From positions 1 to 56,212 of the forward strand of contig JAHBXY010000002.1 of assembly GCA_019636275.1 (NCBI GenBank): a stretch of 56,212 nt of DNA, read 5' to 3'. Below, in pieces: positions 31,653 through 39,785 of this stretch. Origin of the DNA: Planctomycetota bacterium (GTDB lineage: Bacteria > Planctomycetota > J058). A program made the translations under genes and the position numbers. Position 1 is the stretch's first letter, and every line of letters begins with the position of its first letter. The notes under the pieces were generated by a model. It searched no databases, was not told the DNA's origin, and saw only the letters and a program-made list of their open reading frames with translations.

Positions 31653-32885
31653 ATGAAGAACCTCAGCCCTGCGTCAATCGTCCCCGTCCCCTTCAACTCC
31701 GCTCGCCTCGCCGCCGGCCTGCTGGCCGCGCTCGCGCTGCTCGGCCTGAGCCCGCCCGCGCGGGCCCAGGACTCCCTCGGCGACCGTGTGCGCCAGCTCG
31801 AGCGCGAGATCGAGCTGGAAGAGATCGAGGTCACCGCGCGGCGCCTGAACGACGAGGCGATCCGCCTCGGGCCCATCACCGTGACGGGCTACGTCGAGGG
31901 CAGCTACGTCAGGAACCTCGGCAACCCGGACCAGCGGCAGGACGCGAACCGCTTCCGCCTCTCCGACCCCGACCACGACGCCTTCGCCGTAACTGCGGCC
32001 AAGCTTGGCCTCTCCCGTCGCGTGTCGGGCCTCAACGAGTTCGACGCCGGCTTCCGGTTCGAGATCGCCGCCGGTCGGATCGTGAAGGAGCTCTACGAGG
32101 ACCAGACCTTCTCCTTCGTCGACCAGAACATCTCGATCGCGCAGGCGTATGCGGAGCTCCAGCTCCCGACCTGGCGCGCGCCGCTGCAGGTCCGCATCGG
32201 GCGAATGCACTCGTGGTTCGGCGTCGAGAGCCTGGACCTGTACAAGAACCCCAGCTTCTCGCTCTCGCCGCTCGCGCTGGCCGTGCCCAAGACGGTCACG
32301 GGCCTCAGCGCCAGCCTGGAGCTGGGCGCCGGCCTCCGCTACTCGCAGTTCCTGGTCAATGGCTGGGACCGCGTCGAGGACCTGAACGACGCCAAGACCA
32401 TCGGCGGCCAGCTCGCGTTCGACACGAAGGACCTCTCGCTGGCGCTGAACTACGTCGTCGGCGCCGAGCGCGCGGACAGCGACAGTGACCTGCGCTGGGC
32501 GGTCGAGCTGGCGGCCCGCTACGAGGTGACCGCGAGCACCGAGCTGCGCGCGTCGCTCCTCTACGGCCAGGAGGAGTTCAAGGACGGCACCGCCAAGTTC
32601 GGCGGCGCGTCGGTCACGGTCAGCCAGGGCCTGCTCGAGGTCGAGGGCGAGGGCTTCCACCGGCTCACCGCCTCGCTGCGCGGCAGCTACCTGCGCGACC
32701 AGGGCGGCACGCGCACCGGCGTCGACCAGGCGCTCGGCGAGGTCACCGCGACGCTGGCCCTGAACTTCCTCAAGGACGCGTCGCTGCGCCTCGAGTACCG
32801 CCACGACGTCTCGTCGGACGCCCACGCGTTCGACGGCGAGCGCGACCAGGACACGATCGCCCTGGCCCTCCACTACGCGTTCTGA
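31653..32885 (+). CDS. Outer-membrane beta-barrel porin (OmpL/BBP2-like)
   Basis: This is 410 aa. A signal peptide (ARLAAGLLAALALLGLSPPARAQ) is followed by a short coiled coil (SLGDRVRQLEREIELEEIE) and then repeated amphipathic strands. The first is VTGYVEGSYVRNLGNP and the barrel ends in IALALHYAF with a terminal aromatic. The DPDHDAFAVTAAKLGL segment fits putative beta-barrel porin-2 proteins. It stops 24 bases before the prohead protease gene and reads the same way, so it could be cotranscribed with phage genes. Confidence 0.82.
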   Translation: MKNLSPASIVPVPFNSARLAAGLLAALALLGLSPPARAQDSLGDRVRQLEREIELEEIEVTARRLNDEAIRLGPITVTGYVEGSYVRNLGNPDQRQDANRFRLSDPDHDAFAVTAAKLGLSRRVSGLNEFDAGFRFEIAAGRIVKELYEDQTFSFVDQNISIAQAYAELQLPTWRAPLQVRIGRMHSWFGVESLDLYKNPSFSLSPLALAVPKTVTGLSASLELGAGLRYSQFLVNGWDRVEDLNDAKTIGGQLAFDTKDLSLALNYVVGAERADSDSDLRWAVELAARYEVTASTELRASLLYGQEEFKDGTAKFGGASVTVSQGLLEVEGEGFHRLTASLRGSYLRDQGGTRTGVDQALGEVTATLALNFLKDASLRLEYRHDVSSDAHAFDGERDQDTIALALHYAF

Positions 32886-32909
32886 CCTGAGCCGCGAGCC
32901 GAGGACGCC

Positions 32910-34337
32910 ATGACCACCGTCACGAAGAAGATCACGCGGCTGGAGGCGCTGCCCCAGCGCCCCAGCCGGCTCGAGGTCGACCGCAGCTACCCCGGCGCGA
33001 TCTGCGGCGTGTCCCTGATCGCGACCGGGCCGGCCGCCGGGCACGACTTCGAGGTCGACCGGACCACGGTCGAGCAGGTCGCCGCGCACGCTGACGAGCT
33101 GCGCGGCCGGTGGACCCACGGCGGCCTCTCCGAGGACGGCCTGGGCCGGCACCTCGGCCGGTGGAGCGACGTGCGCGTGGAGCCGTTCCAGCTCTGCCGC
33201 GCCTGCGGCACGGAGCAGGCGGGTCTCGCGTGCGCGACCTGCGCGGCGCAGACCGAGCTGAACCACCGGGCGGTCGGCGACTTCAACTTCGCCCGGAGCG
33301 CCTACCAGCTCCGGCCCGACGGGCTCGACGTCCCTGCCCCGATCTACCTCATGAATCGGGCCGAGGAGGACCCGCAGAGCCTGGGGATCTCGGTCGTGGC
33401 GCGCTTCGCCTTCGACCGCGCCCCGCGGCCCGAGGGCGAGCAGGGCGAGGGCGCGCGCCTCGCCCGGGTCCCCGCGCGCGGCGACCTTCTGCGCGGCGAC
33501 TGGGTCGCGGACCCCGCCGCAAACCCGGTCGGCCTCCACGCCGGCACCGGCGCCCCGAGCGAGCTGACCGAGGGCGCCACGCGCGCGCTCGACAAGATCG
33601 TGGCCCGCGAGGGCCGAGACAAGGCGAAGGCCCGCGCCCTGGCGTTCCTGGCGCGCTACTTCGGCGACGAGTTCCGAGAGGAGGAAAGTGTCGCCGAGGA
33701 GCCGCATCCCCTCACCTCCCCCAGGGCGCGGGCCGACGCCCCTCACGAGCGCATCGCCGAGCTCGAGGCGCGCGTGGCCGAGTACCGCCGCGCCGAGGCG
33801 GCGCGGCGGAGCCGCGAGGAGGAGGCCCTCCTGGCCAGGCTCCGCGCCGAGTCGGCGGCGCTGAACGCGCCGATCCCGGCCGCCGACCTGGCCAAGGTCG
33901 AGGCGCTCCTCGCCACGGGCGACCTGGAGACGGCCACGACGCTCGGGGAGGCGTTCCTCGCCCGGAGCGAGGCCAGGGCCCAGGTCCCGTTCGAGCGCGG
34001 CGGCGTCCACGGCCTGGGCGTGGACCACGACCGCGCCCGCGCGGCGGTCTCGGCCCGCGCGACGTCGCCGCGGAGGTGCTCGGCGGGACGGACGTCGTGC
34101 CCCTGGTCGCCGACCTGCGGCTGGGTCCGAAGGGACGCGGCGGCGGCTTCGTGTACGACGCGAACGACACGGCCCGCGACTATCCCCTCCCGCGGCTCGA
34201 GACCGCCTTCGTCCTGGCGTTCCTGCGCGGGCTCCACGAGGGCGGCGTCCCTCGCGTCCCGGATCACATCATCGAGGCGGAGCTCACGGCGCACGACTAC
34301 ACCGTCACGAAGGTGTCCAGCGTGCGCTCCCACGTGA
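32910..34337 (+). CDS. Phage prohead protease/scaffold, C-terminus broken
   Basis: The N-terminal 230 residues resemble capsid maturation proteases fused to scaffold. The motifs are GRWTHGGLSEDGLGRHLGRW, GDFNFARSAYQL, AEEDPQSLGISVVARF and GDLLRGDWVADPAANPVGL. A helical coiled-coil scaffold follows (HERIAELEARVAEYRRAEAA; KVEALLATGDLETATTLGEAFL). From about 34060 the frame turns into Ser/Arg/Thr-rich shadow sequence, while frame +2 becomes coding. The gene is therefore truncated at a rearrangement near 34030-34070. An inserted CRAC/CATC zinc pair (about 92-109) is unusual. The capsid gene that should follow is absent. Confidence 0.72.
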   Translation: MTTVTKKITRLEALPQRPSRLEVDRSYPGAICGVSLIATGPAAGHDFEVDRTTVEQVAAHADELRGRWTHGGLSEDGLGRHLGRWSDVRVEPFQLCRACGTEQAGLACATCAAQTELNHRAVGDFNFARSAYQLRPDGLDVPAPIYLMNRAEEDPQSLGISVVARFAFDRAPRPEGEQGEGARLARVPARGDLLRGDWVADPAANPVGLHAGTGAPSELTEGATRALDKIVAREGRDKAKARALAFLARYFGDEFREEESVAEEPHPLTSPRARADAPHERIAELEARVAEYRRAEAARRSREEEALLARLRAESAALNAPIPAADLAKVEALLATGDLETATTLGEAFLARSEARAQVPFERGGVHGLGVDHDRARAAVSARATSPRRCSAGRTSCPWSPTCGWVRRDAAAASCTTRTTRPATIPSRGSRPPSSWRSCAGSTRAASLASRITSSRRSSRRTTTPSRRCPACAPT

Positions 34338-34480
34338 ACACGAAGCTGGCGGAAGCGTTCGAGGCCTGGGGGTACCTCCCCTACGACGTCTTCACGGCCG
34401 GCAACGGGAGCACGACCCTCACGTACCCGAGTCAGGACCAGTTCACGCGCGTCCTGGGCCTCGAGCCCTCTCCTCCGTAG
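34076..34480 (+). CDS. Fragment or small protein with possible winged-helix domain
   Basis: This is an open frame of about 134 codons, with GTG 34076 a possible start. It is in a different frame from the scaffold. The protein-like stretch runs from VVPLVADLRLG through PRLETAFVLAFLRGLHEGG to VSSVRSHVNTKLAEAFEAWGY and VFTAGNGSTTLTY, which could form a winged helix. It may be the 3' part of a gene whose 5' end was lost at the junction. No family is recognised. Confidence 0.5.
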   Translation: MLGGTDVVPLVADLRLGPKGRGGGFVYDANDTARDYPLPRLETAFVLAFLRGLHEGGVPRVPDHIIEAELTAHDYTVTKVSSVRSHVNTKLAEAFEAWGYLPYDVFTAGNGSTTLTYPSQDQFTRVLGLEPSPP

Positions 34481-34499
34481 GAGCGGAGTTCGTCGGCCG

Positions 34500-34625
34500 T
34501 TCACGTCTGGCGACCCGGTCGCCGGCAGCCCGGCCCCGACGATCCTGATCACGGGCGAGTGTGGGACGGGCAGGGACGTCCTCGCGCGGTTGATCCCTCG
34601 CCTGGCGAACGACAACTTCCGAGCC
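34500..34625 (+). pseudogene. Relic of an NtrC-type AAA+ domain (Walker A only)
   Basis: The frame reads PTILITGECGTGRDVLAR, close to the sigma-54 activator Walker A consensus (LITGESGTGKELVAR), followed by LIPRLANDNF. Nothing else of the AAA+ domain follows; the frame runs straight into a response regulator gene. The critical Lys is Arg (GTGRD). It appears to be a leftover of a deleted gene. Confidence 0.4.
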
Positions 34626-34673
34626 ATTGTTGACGAACATCGGCCGGGCAACCATCCTGGCCGAGGAGCGCTC

Positions 34674-35093
34674 ATGGCCGCCGATCGTCGCAAGCTCGTC
34701 GTCCTCGTGGTCGAGGACGACGCCGATCACCGCACGATCACGCAGGAGATCGCGGAAGGTCTGGACCTCGTCGTCGTCGTTGCCCCCGACGGGCTCGAGG
34801 CGCAGGAGCGCCTCGTCCTCGGGCCCGCCCCCGACGTGATCGTCCTCGACCTCCTCTTGCCGCGCATGAACGGCTGGGAGCTCCTCGACTGGGTCTCGAA
34901 GCGTGGGCTCCTGAGCGTCGTGCCGGTGATCGTCCTCTCCGGCTCTCCCGAGTGCGACGAGGTCCCGCGCCGCTTCCCGACGACGTTCGAGTGCTTGAGG
35001 AAGCCCGTCCCCGTCGACATGCTCCGCGCGGCCCTCGAGCGCGCCTGTCGAGAGGCGCGGCCTGATCGTGGATCGAGTCTCGCGGCGCCTTAA
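34674..35093 (+). CDS. Stand-alone response regulator receiver
   Basis: This is 139 aa from ATG 34674, with GAGGAG upstream. The receiver is complete: LVVLVVEDDADHRTIT, phosphoacceptor in VIVLDLLLPRMNGWELL, VIVLSGSP, and CLRKPVPVDMLRAALERA. There is no output domain, so it probably acts through a partner. No kinase is adjacent; the nearest is at 15029-17152. Confidence 0.88.
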   Translation: MAADRRKLVVLVVEDDADHRTITQEIAEGLDLVVVVAPDGLEAQERLVLGPAPDVIVLDLLLPRMNGWELLDWVSKRGLLSVVPVIVLSGSPECDEVPRRFPTTFECLRKPVPVDMLRAALERACREARPDRGSSLAAP

Positions 35094-35502
35094 GCCGAGA
35101 ATCTGGTCGAGACTGTGGTGGAGCTTTCTGCCATGGACTGAATCCAAGCCAACTTCGCCACGGCACGAGACCATGACCCGAGGCCACGTGGTGAAGGTTT
35201 CTGCCATCGACTGTATCGATGTCATGAACGTGGCCGCTGCCCGCGACAAGCGGAACGCAATCGTCGGCCTTACCCTTGTGGCGAGCGCCGAAGGCTTGCC
35301 GCCCATCTCGCGACCAGGTCCCGGCCACGCACACCGCGCGACTTGAAGGACCACGCGTGTATCAACGACGGCCGGCGCTGCTCTTCCGGGTCAGACGGCC
35401 TCGTCGCGGCGCATGCGCATGGTGGATCACGGCGAGGTCGCTCGGGAGAGCCGCGCCCGCGCCGCGTTCCTGAGTCCTCACGCGGATCGCGCTGGGAGGC
35501 GT
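35094..35502. other. Intergenic stretch with a diverged direct repeat
   Basis: No gene is supported. A 26-base direct repeat (35115-35140 and 35188-35213) matches at 23 positions, sharing TTTCTGCCAT, 73 bases apart. GC content is lower than in the flanks. The region separates the prophage/regulator segment from the metal island and may be a junction. Confidence 0.5.
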
Positions 35503-36215
35503 TCAGTCGAGCGGCGTGATGGCGAAGGTCGGGGTGGCGTTGCTGTGGCCGGTGGCCTCGGGCACGTGGTAGCTGAAGCGCTGACCCTCGGGGGTCTCGA
35601 GGAGCAGCGTGCGCCGGTCGTCGGGCCGCGCGCGCTCGACGCAGTTGTGGCGCGGGCGCGCGGCGCGGCCCCAGGAGTCGTCGCCGACGTAGCTCGGGGC
35701 GTCCTTCGGCAGGTCGCGGCGCGGGAAGCGCGCGTAGTCCTCTTCGCGCCACTCCGTGCGGTAGTTCGGCCCGCTCGGGTCGCCGTCGGCGTCCGGCGTC
35801 ACGAGCTCGCGGAGCTGCGTGATCGCCGCGCGCCACGTGTCGCACAGCACGTTCGGGTCGCGCGAGCTCGGGTGCGGCAGGTAGTGCACGGGCAGTGCGC
35901 GTCGACGTGCGCCTGGCCCATGCGGTGAGGGTCCTGCTGGAAGCGGGCCTTGCACTGCGCCGAGCAGAACGGGAACCGCTGTCCGCCCTCGTCCACGAAC
36001 AGCGTCCCGCCCGCGGCGACCTCCATTCCGCACACCGGGTCCGGCGCGGCGCCTGTGGCAGCGGGCGCGGCGTGGTGACCGCCGTGGTCGTGACCACCAT
36101 GGTCGTGGCCGTTGGTCGCCGCGGGCTGCGGCCCGGGCGAAGGCTGCTGCTCGCTCGAGGAGCAGCCGATCGACGTGAGGGTCAGCGCGAGGCAGACGAC
36201 GAAAGCGCGGGTCAT
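35503..36215 (-). pseudogene. YHS-domain lipoprotein, frameshifted
   Basis: ATG 36215 overlaps the cusA stop (ATGA). The first frame encodes a lipoprotein signal (CLALTLTSIGCSS), a His-rich metal-binding linker (NGHDHGGHDHGGHH) and a YHS domain (DPVCGMEVAAGG, then FPFCSAQCKARFQQDPHRM). At about 35893, one extra base shifts the frame. The other frame continues as convincing protein (VHYLPHPSSRDPNVLCDTWR to SNATPTFAITPLD) to a stop at 35503. The repaired protein would be about 237 aa. It was probably a periplasmic copper-binding partner of CusCBA. A sequencing error is possible. Confidence 0.7.
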
Positions 36216-39200
36216 GAGAGACCACCTTCGGTGGGTGGGGGCGGAGAGGTCGGCGCCGTCAACGGGGCCTCAGGCGCGAGGGCGTCGGGCAGCGGTCCTG
36301 CCGCGAGGCGCCGGCGCAGCTTGGCCTCCTCGACCCAGCAGTAAATGCAGGGGACGATGAACAGCGTGATCACGGACACGGCCATGCCGCCGACCGACGG
36401 GAGGGCCATGGGCTGCATCACGTCGGAGCCCCGTCCGGTGGTGAGGAAGATGGGAAGGAGGCCGATCACGGTCGTGACGATCGTCATGAGCGCGGGCCGG
36501 ACGCGCTTCTCGCCCGCCTCGACCACGATCTCGCGCACCTCATCGATCGAGTGTGGCGTGCGCTGAGTGAACAGATCGTTCAGGTAAGTCCCCATGAGGA
36601 CTCCGTTGTCCTCTGCGACGCCGAAGAGCGCGATGAACCCCACCCACACGGCCACGCTGAGGTTCACGCTCAACAGGTAGACGAGCAGGAAGCCGCCGGC
36701 GGCCGAGACGATGACGCCCAGGAACACCAGGATCGCGACCCACCAGCGGCCGAAGCCCAGGTACAGGAGGACGAAGTCCAGGAGCAGGCACAGCGGGACG
36801 AGGAGCGCGAGGCGGCGCGTCGACCGCACCTGGCTCTCGAACTGGCCGGCCCACGTGTAGTAGTAGCCCTTGGGCAGGACCAGCTCGCCGCTGTCGATCT
36901 TCGAGCGCAGCAGCCGCTCGGCGTCCTCGACCACGCTGACCTCGTCCCGGTCGCGTGTGTTGAGGGTCACGTAGCCGACCAGCAGCGTGTTCTCGCTCTT
37001 GATCTCCTGCGGACCGATCGTGTAGCGGATGTCCGCCACCTGGTTCAGGGGCACGTGCCCGCCGCTCGCCGTGGGCACGAGCACGCGCTCCAGCTCCTCC
37101 AGGTTGTCGCGCAGCTCGCGCTGGTAGCGCACGCGGATGGGGTAGCGCTCGCGCCCCTCGACCGATCGGCTCAGGTTGTCGCCTCCGATGGCGATCTCGA
37201 TCACGTCCTGGACGTCGCGGATGTTCGCCCCGTAGCGGGCGATCCGCTCGCGGTCGATGTGGACCTCCACGTATGGCTTGCCGGTGAGGCGGTCGGCGAC
37301 GACGTCCGTCGCGCCCGGGACCTGGTTGAGCAGGGCCTCCATCTGCAGCCCGATGCGCTCGATCTCGCGCAGGTCCGCGCCGAAGACCTTCACGCCCATC
37401 ATGGCTCGGAAGCCGCTCTGGAGCATGACGAGCCGGGTCTGGATCGGCTGCAGCCACGTCGGCAGGACGCCGGGTATGTCTACCTTCCGGCGCAGCTCGT
37501 CCAGGATCTCCTGCTTCGTGATCGGCCGCTCCTCGGGGAAGGCCCGGCGGAGCGGCCAGCGCAGCCACCCGGGCCAGCCGGAGTAGAAGCGCTCCTCCCG
37601 GACTCGCCGCCATTGCTCCGGCGGCTTGAGCATGACGAGGGTCTCGATCATGCCCACCGGCGCCGGGTCGAGCGCCGTCTCGGCACGGCCGAGCTTGCCC
37701 ACGACGTGCTGCACCTCGGGGACGGTGCGGATGGCGGCGTCCTGGCGCTGGACCACCTCCAGCGCCGCCGTGAGCGAGCCGGCCGGCACCAGCGACGGCA
37801 TGTACAGGAGCGAGCCCTCGTCGAGGGGCGGCAAGAACTCGCGCCCCAACCCGGGGAACGTCCGCTCCATGCGCTGCCACCAGCCCCACGACCCGGGCTC
37901 CAGCCCTACGCGCTCGAGCGGCCCCCGCATGGCGACGGTCGACCAGCCCAGCCAGATCATGAGCCCGATGAGGATGAGCGCGAGCGGCGCGGAGAGGAAC
38001 AGCTTCTTGTGGATCAGGACCCAGCGCAGGGCCGGCGTGTAGACGCGCAGGATCCCGCGCGCCACCACGTTCTCCTCCAGGGGGAGCAGCCGCTCGCGGG
38101 TGGCGCGGTAGATCACGCCGGCGGTCCCGAGGCCGGCGACAACGGCGATGAGCCAGCCCTGGAGCGGCGGGGCGTCCGCGAACAGGTACGCCCGCCCGGC
38201 GAGGCCCAGCCCGAGCATGGCCATGAGGCCACCGACCGCGGCGATCGTCAGGCACCGGCGCCGGCTCCACGTGACGGTCTGGAACAGGTAGTAGCAGAGG
38301 ACGGGGACGACCGTCACGGCGAGGACGGCCGACGCCGCGATGGCGAACGTCTTGGTGTACGCCAGCGGCTTGAACATCTTGCCCTCCTGCTCGACGAGGG
38401 CGAACACGGGCAGGAAGGAGACGACGGTGTTGGAGACGGCCACCAGGATCGCGGTCCCGACCTCCGTGGCGCCGTCCTCCACCCGTTGCCGGTAGGAACG
38501 GCCGTCGTTCATGGCCACGTGCCGGTAGATGTTCTCCGTCATGATGATCCCCATGTCGGCGACGTCGCCGATGGCGATGGCGATCCCGGCCAGCGACATG
38601 AGGTTTGAGTCCACGCCCAGCCAGTACATGCACATGAACGAGATCCCGACCGCGAGGGGCAGCGTGGGGAGGATCGTGAGCGTGCTGCGGACGTGCAGCA
38701 GGAACAGCAGCACGATGAAGCCCGCGACGATCGCCTCCTGGGTCAAGGCCTCGCGGAGGGTGTCCATCGTCTCGTGCACGATGTCGCTGCGGTCGTAGTA
38801 AGGAACGACGTGCGCCCTCGAGACCCGCCCGTCGGGCAGGGTCTTCTCGGGGAGTCCGGGCGAGAGCTCCTTCAGCTTCGCCTTCACGCGCTCGAGGACG
38901 CGCAGCGGGTTCTCGCCGTAGCGCATGGTCACGATCCCGCCCACCGCCTCAACGCCGGCCTTGTCCAGGGCGCCGCGGCGGAACTCGGGCCCGAGCGAGA
39001 CGTGGGCCACGTCCTTGACGTAGAGCGGCGTCCCGCCCTCGGCGCGGACCGCTACGTTCTCCAGGTCGCGGACGGACTTGATGAACCCCAGTCCGCGGAT
39101 GAAGAACTCGACCTGGTTGATCTCGATGACCTTGGCGCCGACATCGATGTTGGAGCGCCGCACCGCTTCGGCGACCTGGTCCAGGGTCACGCGGTGGGCG

Positions 39201-39784
39201 CGCAGCCGCACCGGGTCGACGTCCACCTGGTACTGCTTCACGTAGCCGCCGATCGAGGCCACCTCCGACACGCCCTCGACCGCCTGGAGCTGGTAGCGCA
39301 GGAACCAGTCCTGGATCGATCGCAGCTCGCCCAGGTCGAACCCTTCACCTTCGAGGGTGTAATAGAAGATCCAGCCCAACGCGGTCGCGTCCGGGCCGAG
39401 GACCGGCTCGACCCCGGGCGGGAGCCACTGGCGCGCCACGTTCATGCGCTCCAGCACGCGGCTGCGTGCCCAGTAGTAGTCGATCTCGTCCTTGAAGATC
39501 ACGAAGACCATCGAGAAGCCGAACCCTGAGGCGGAGCGGATGACCTTGACCCCGGGGGTGCCCTCGAGCGCGATCGTGAGCGGGTACGTGACCTGGTCGT
39601 CCACGTCCTGAGGGCTGCGTCCGGGCCAGTCGGCGTAGACGATCACCTGCTTCTCGCCGATGTCCGGCACCGCGTCGACCGGGATGTTCGTGAGCGCGTA
39701 CCAGCCGCCGCCGAGCATGAGGGCGACGGCCACGAACACGAGGAAGGGCTTCCTGATGCAGCCGCGGATCAGCGCGTCGATCAC
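36212..39784 (-). CDS. cusA: Heavy-metal RND efflux permease CusA/CzcA-type
   Basis: This is a 1190-aa proton-driven exporter of monovalent metals (Cu/Ag class inferred). It begins VIDALIRGCIRKPFLVF, typical of CusA. TM4 contains AIAIGDVADMGIIMTENIYRH, with the Asp and Glu of the CusA proton relay. The end reads MTIVTTVIGLLPIFLTTGRG, then IVPCIYCWVEEAK. It is longer than the usual 1040-1070 aa: two extra hydrophobic segments (CLTIAAVGGLMAMLGLGLAG and GWLIAVVAGLGTAGVIY) lie mid-protein, followed by ENVVARGILRVYTPALRWVL. GTG 39784 is one base after the cusB stop. It belongs to the operon cusC-cusB-cusA-YHS. Confidence 0.93.
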   Translation of the reverse strand: MIDALIRGCIRKPFLVFVAVALMLGGGWYALTNIPVDAVPDIGEKQVIVYADWPGRSPQDVDDQVTYPLTIALEGTPGVKVIRSASGFGFSMVFVIFKDEIDYYWARSRVLERMNVARQWLPPGVEPVLGPDATALGWIFYYTLEGEGFDLGELRSIQDWFLRYQLQAVEGVSEVASIGGYVKQYQVDVDPVRLRAHRVTLDQVAEAVRRSNIDVGAKVIEINQVEFFIRGLGFIKSVRDLENVAVRAEGGTPLYVKDVAHVSLGPEFRRGALDKAGVEAVGGIVTMRYGENPLRVLERVKAKLKELSPGLPEKTLPDGRVSRAHVVPYYDRSDIVHETMDTLREALTQEAIVAGFIVLLFLLHVRSTLTILPTLPLAVGISFMCMYWLGVDSNLMSLAGIAIAIGDVADMGIIMTENIYRHVAMNDGRSYRQRVEDGATEVGTAILVAVSNTVVSFLPVFALVEQEGKMFKPLAYTKTFAIAASAVLAVTVVPVLCYYLFQTVTWSRRRCLTIAAVGGLMAMLGLGLAGRAYLFADAPPLQGWLIAVVAGLGTAGVIYRATRERLLPLEENVVARGILRVYTPALRWVLIHKKLFLSAPLALILIGLMIWLGWSTVAMRGPLERVGLEPGSWGWWQRMERTFPGLGREFLPPLDEGSLLYMPSLVPAGSLTAALEVVQRQDAAIRTVPEVQHVVGKLGRAETALDPAPVGMIETLVMLKPPEQWRRVREERFYSGWPGWLRWPLRRAFPEERPITKQEILDELRRKVDIPGVLPTWLQPIQTRLVMLQSGFRAMMGVKVFGADLREIERIGLQMEALLNQVPGATDVVADRLTGKPYVEVHIDRERIARYGANIRDVQDVIEIAIGGDNLSRSVEGRERYPIRVRYQRELRDNLEELERVLVPTASGGHVPLNQVADIRYTIGPQEIKSENTLLVGYVTLNTRDRDEVSVVEDAERLLRSKIDSGELVLPKGYYYTWAGQFESQVRSTRRLALLVPLCLLLDFVLLYLGFGRWWVAILVFLGVIVSAAGGFLLVYLLSVNLSVAVWVGFIALFGVAEDNGVLMGTYLNDLFTQRTPHSIDEVREIVVEAGEKRVRPALMTIVTTVIGLLPIFLTTGRGSDVMQPMALPSVGGMAVSVITLFIVPCIYCWVEEAKLRRRLAAGPLPDALAPEAPLTAPTSPPPPTEGGLS

Positions 39785-39785
39785 G

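Noticed and set aside
31674..34028. 784-codon minus-strand open frame opposite porin and protease genes
   Set aside because: It has Leu/Arg/Gly/Val-biased shadow composition without domains; the plus-strand genes have clear signal peptide, barrel and protease motifs.
36551..38608. 685-codon plus-strand open frame opposite cusA
   Set aside because: It is antisense of a conserved CusA coding region and has low-complexity Asp/Gln/Arg/His composition.
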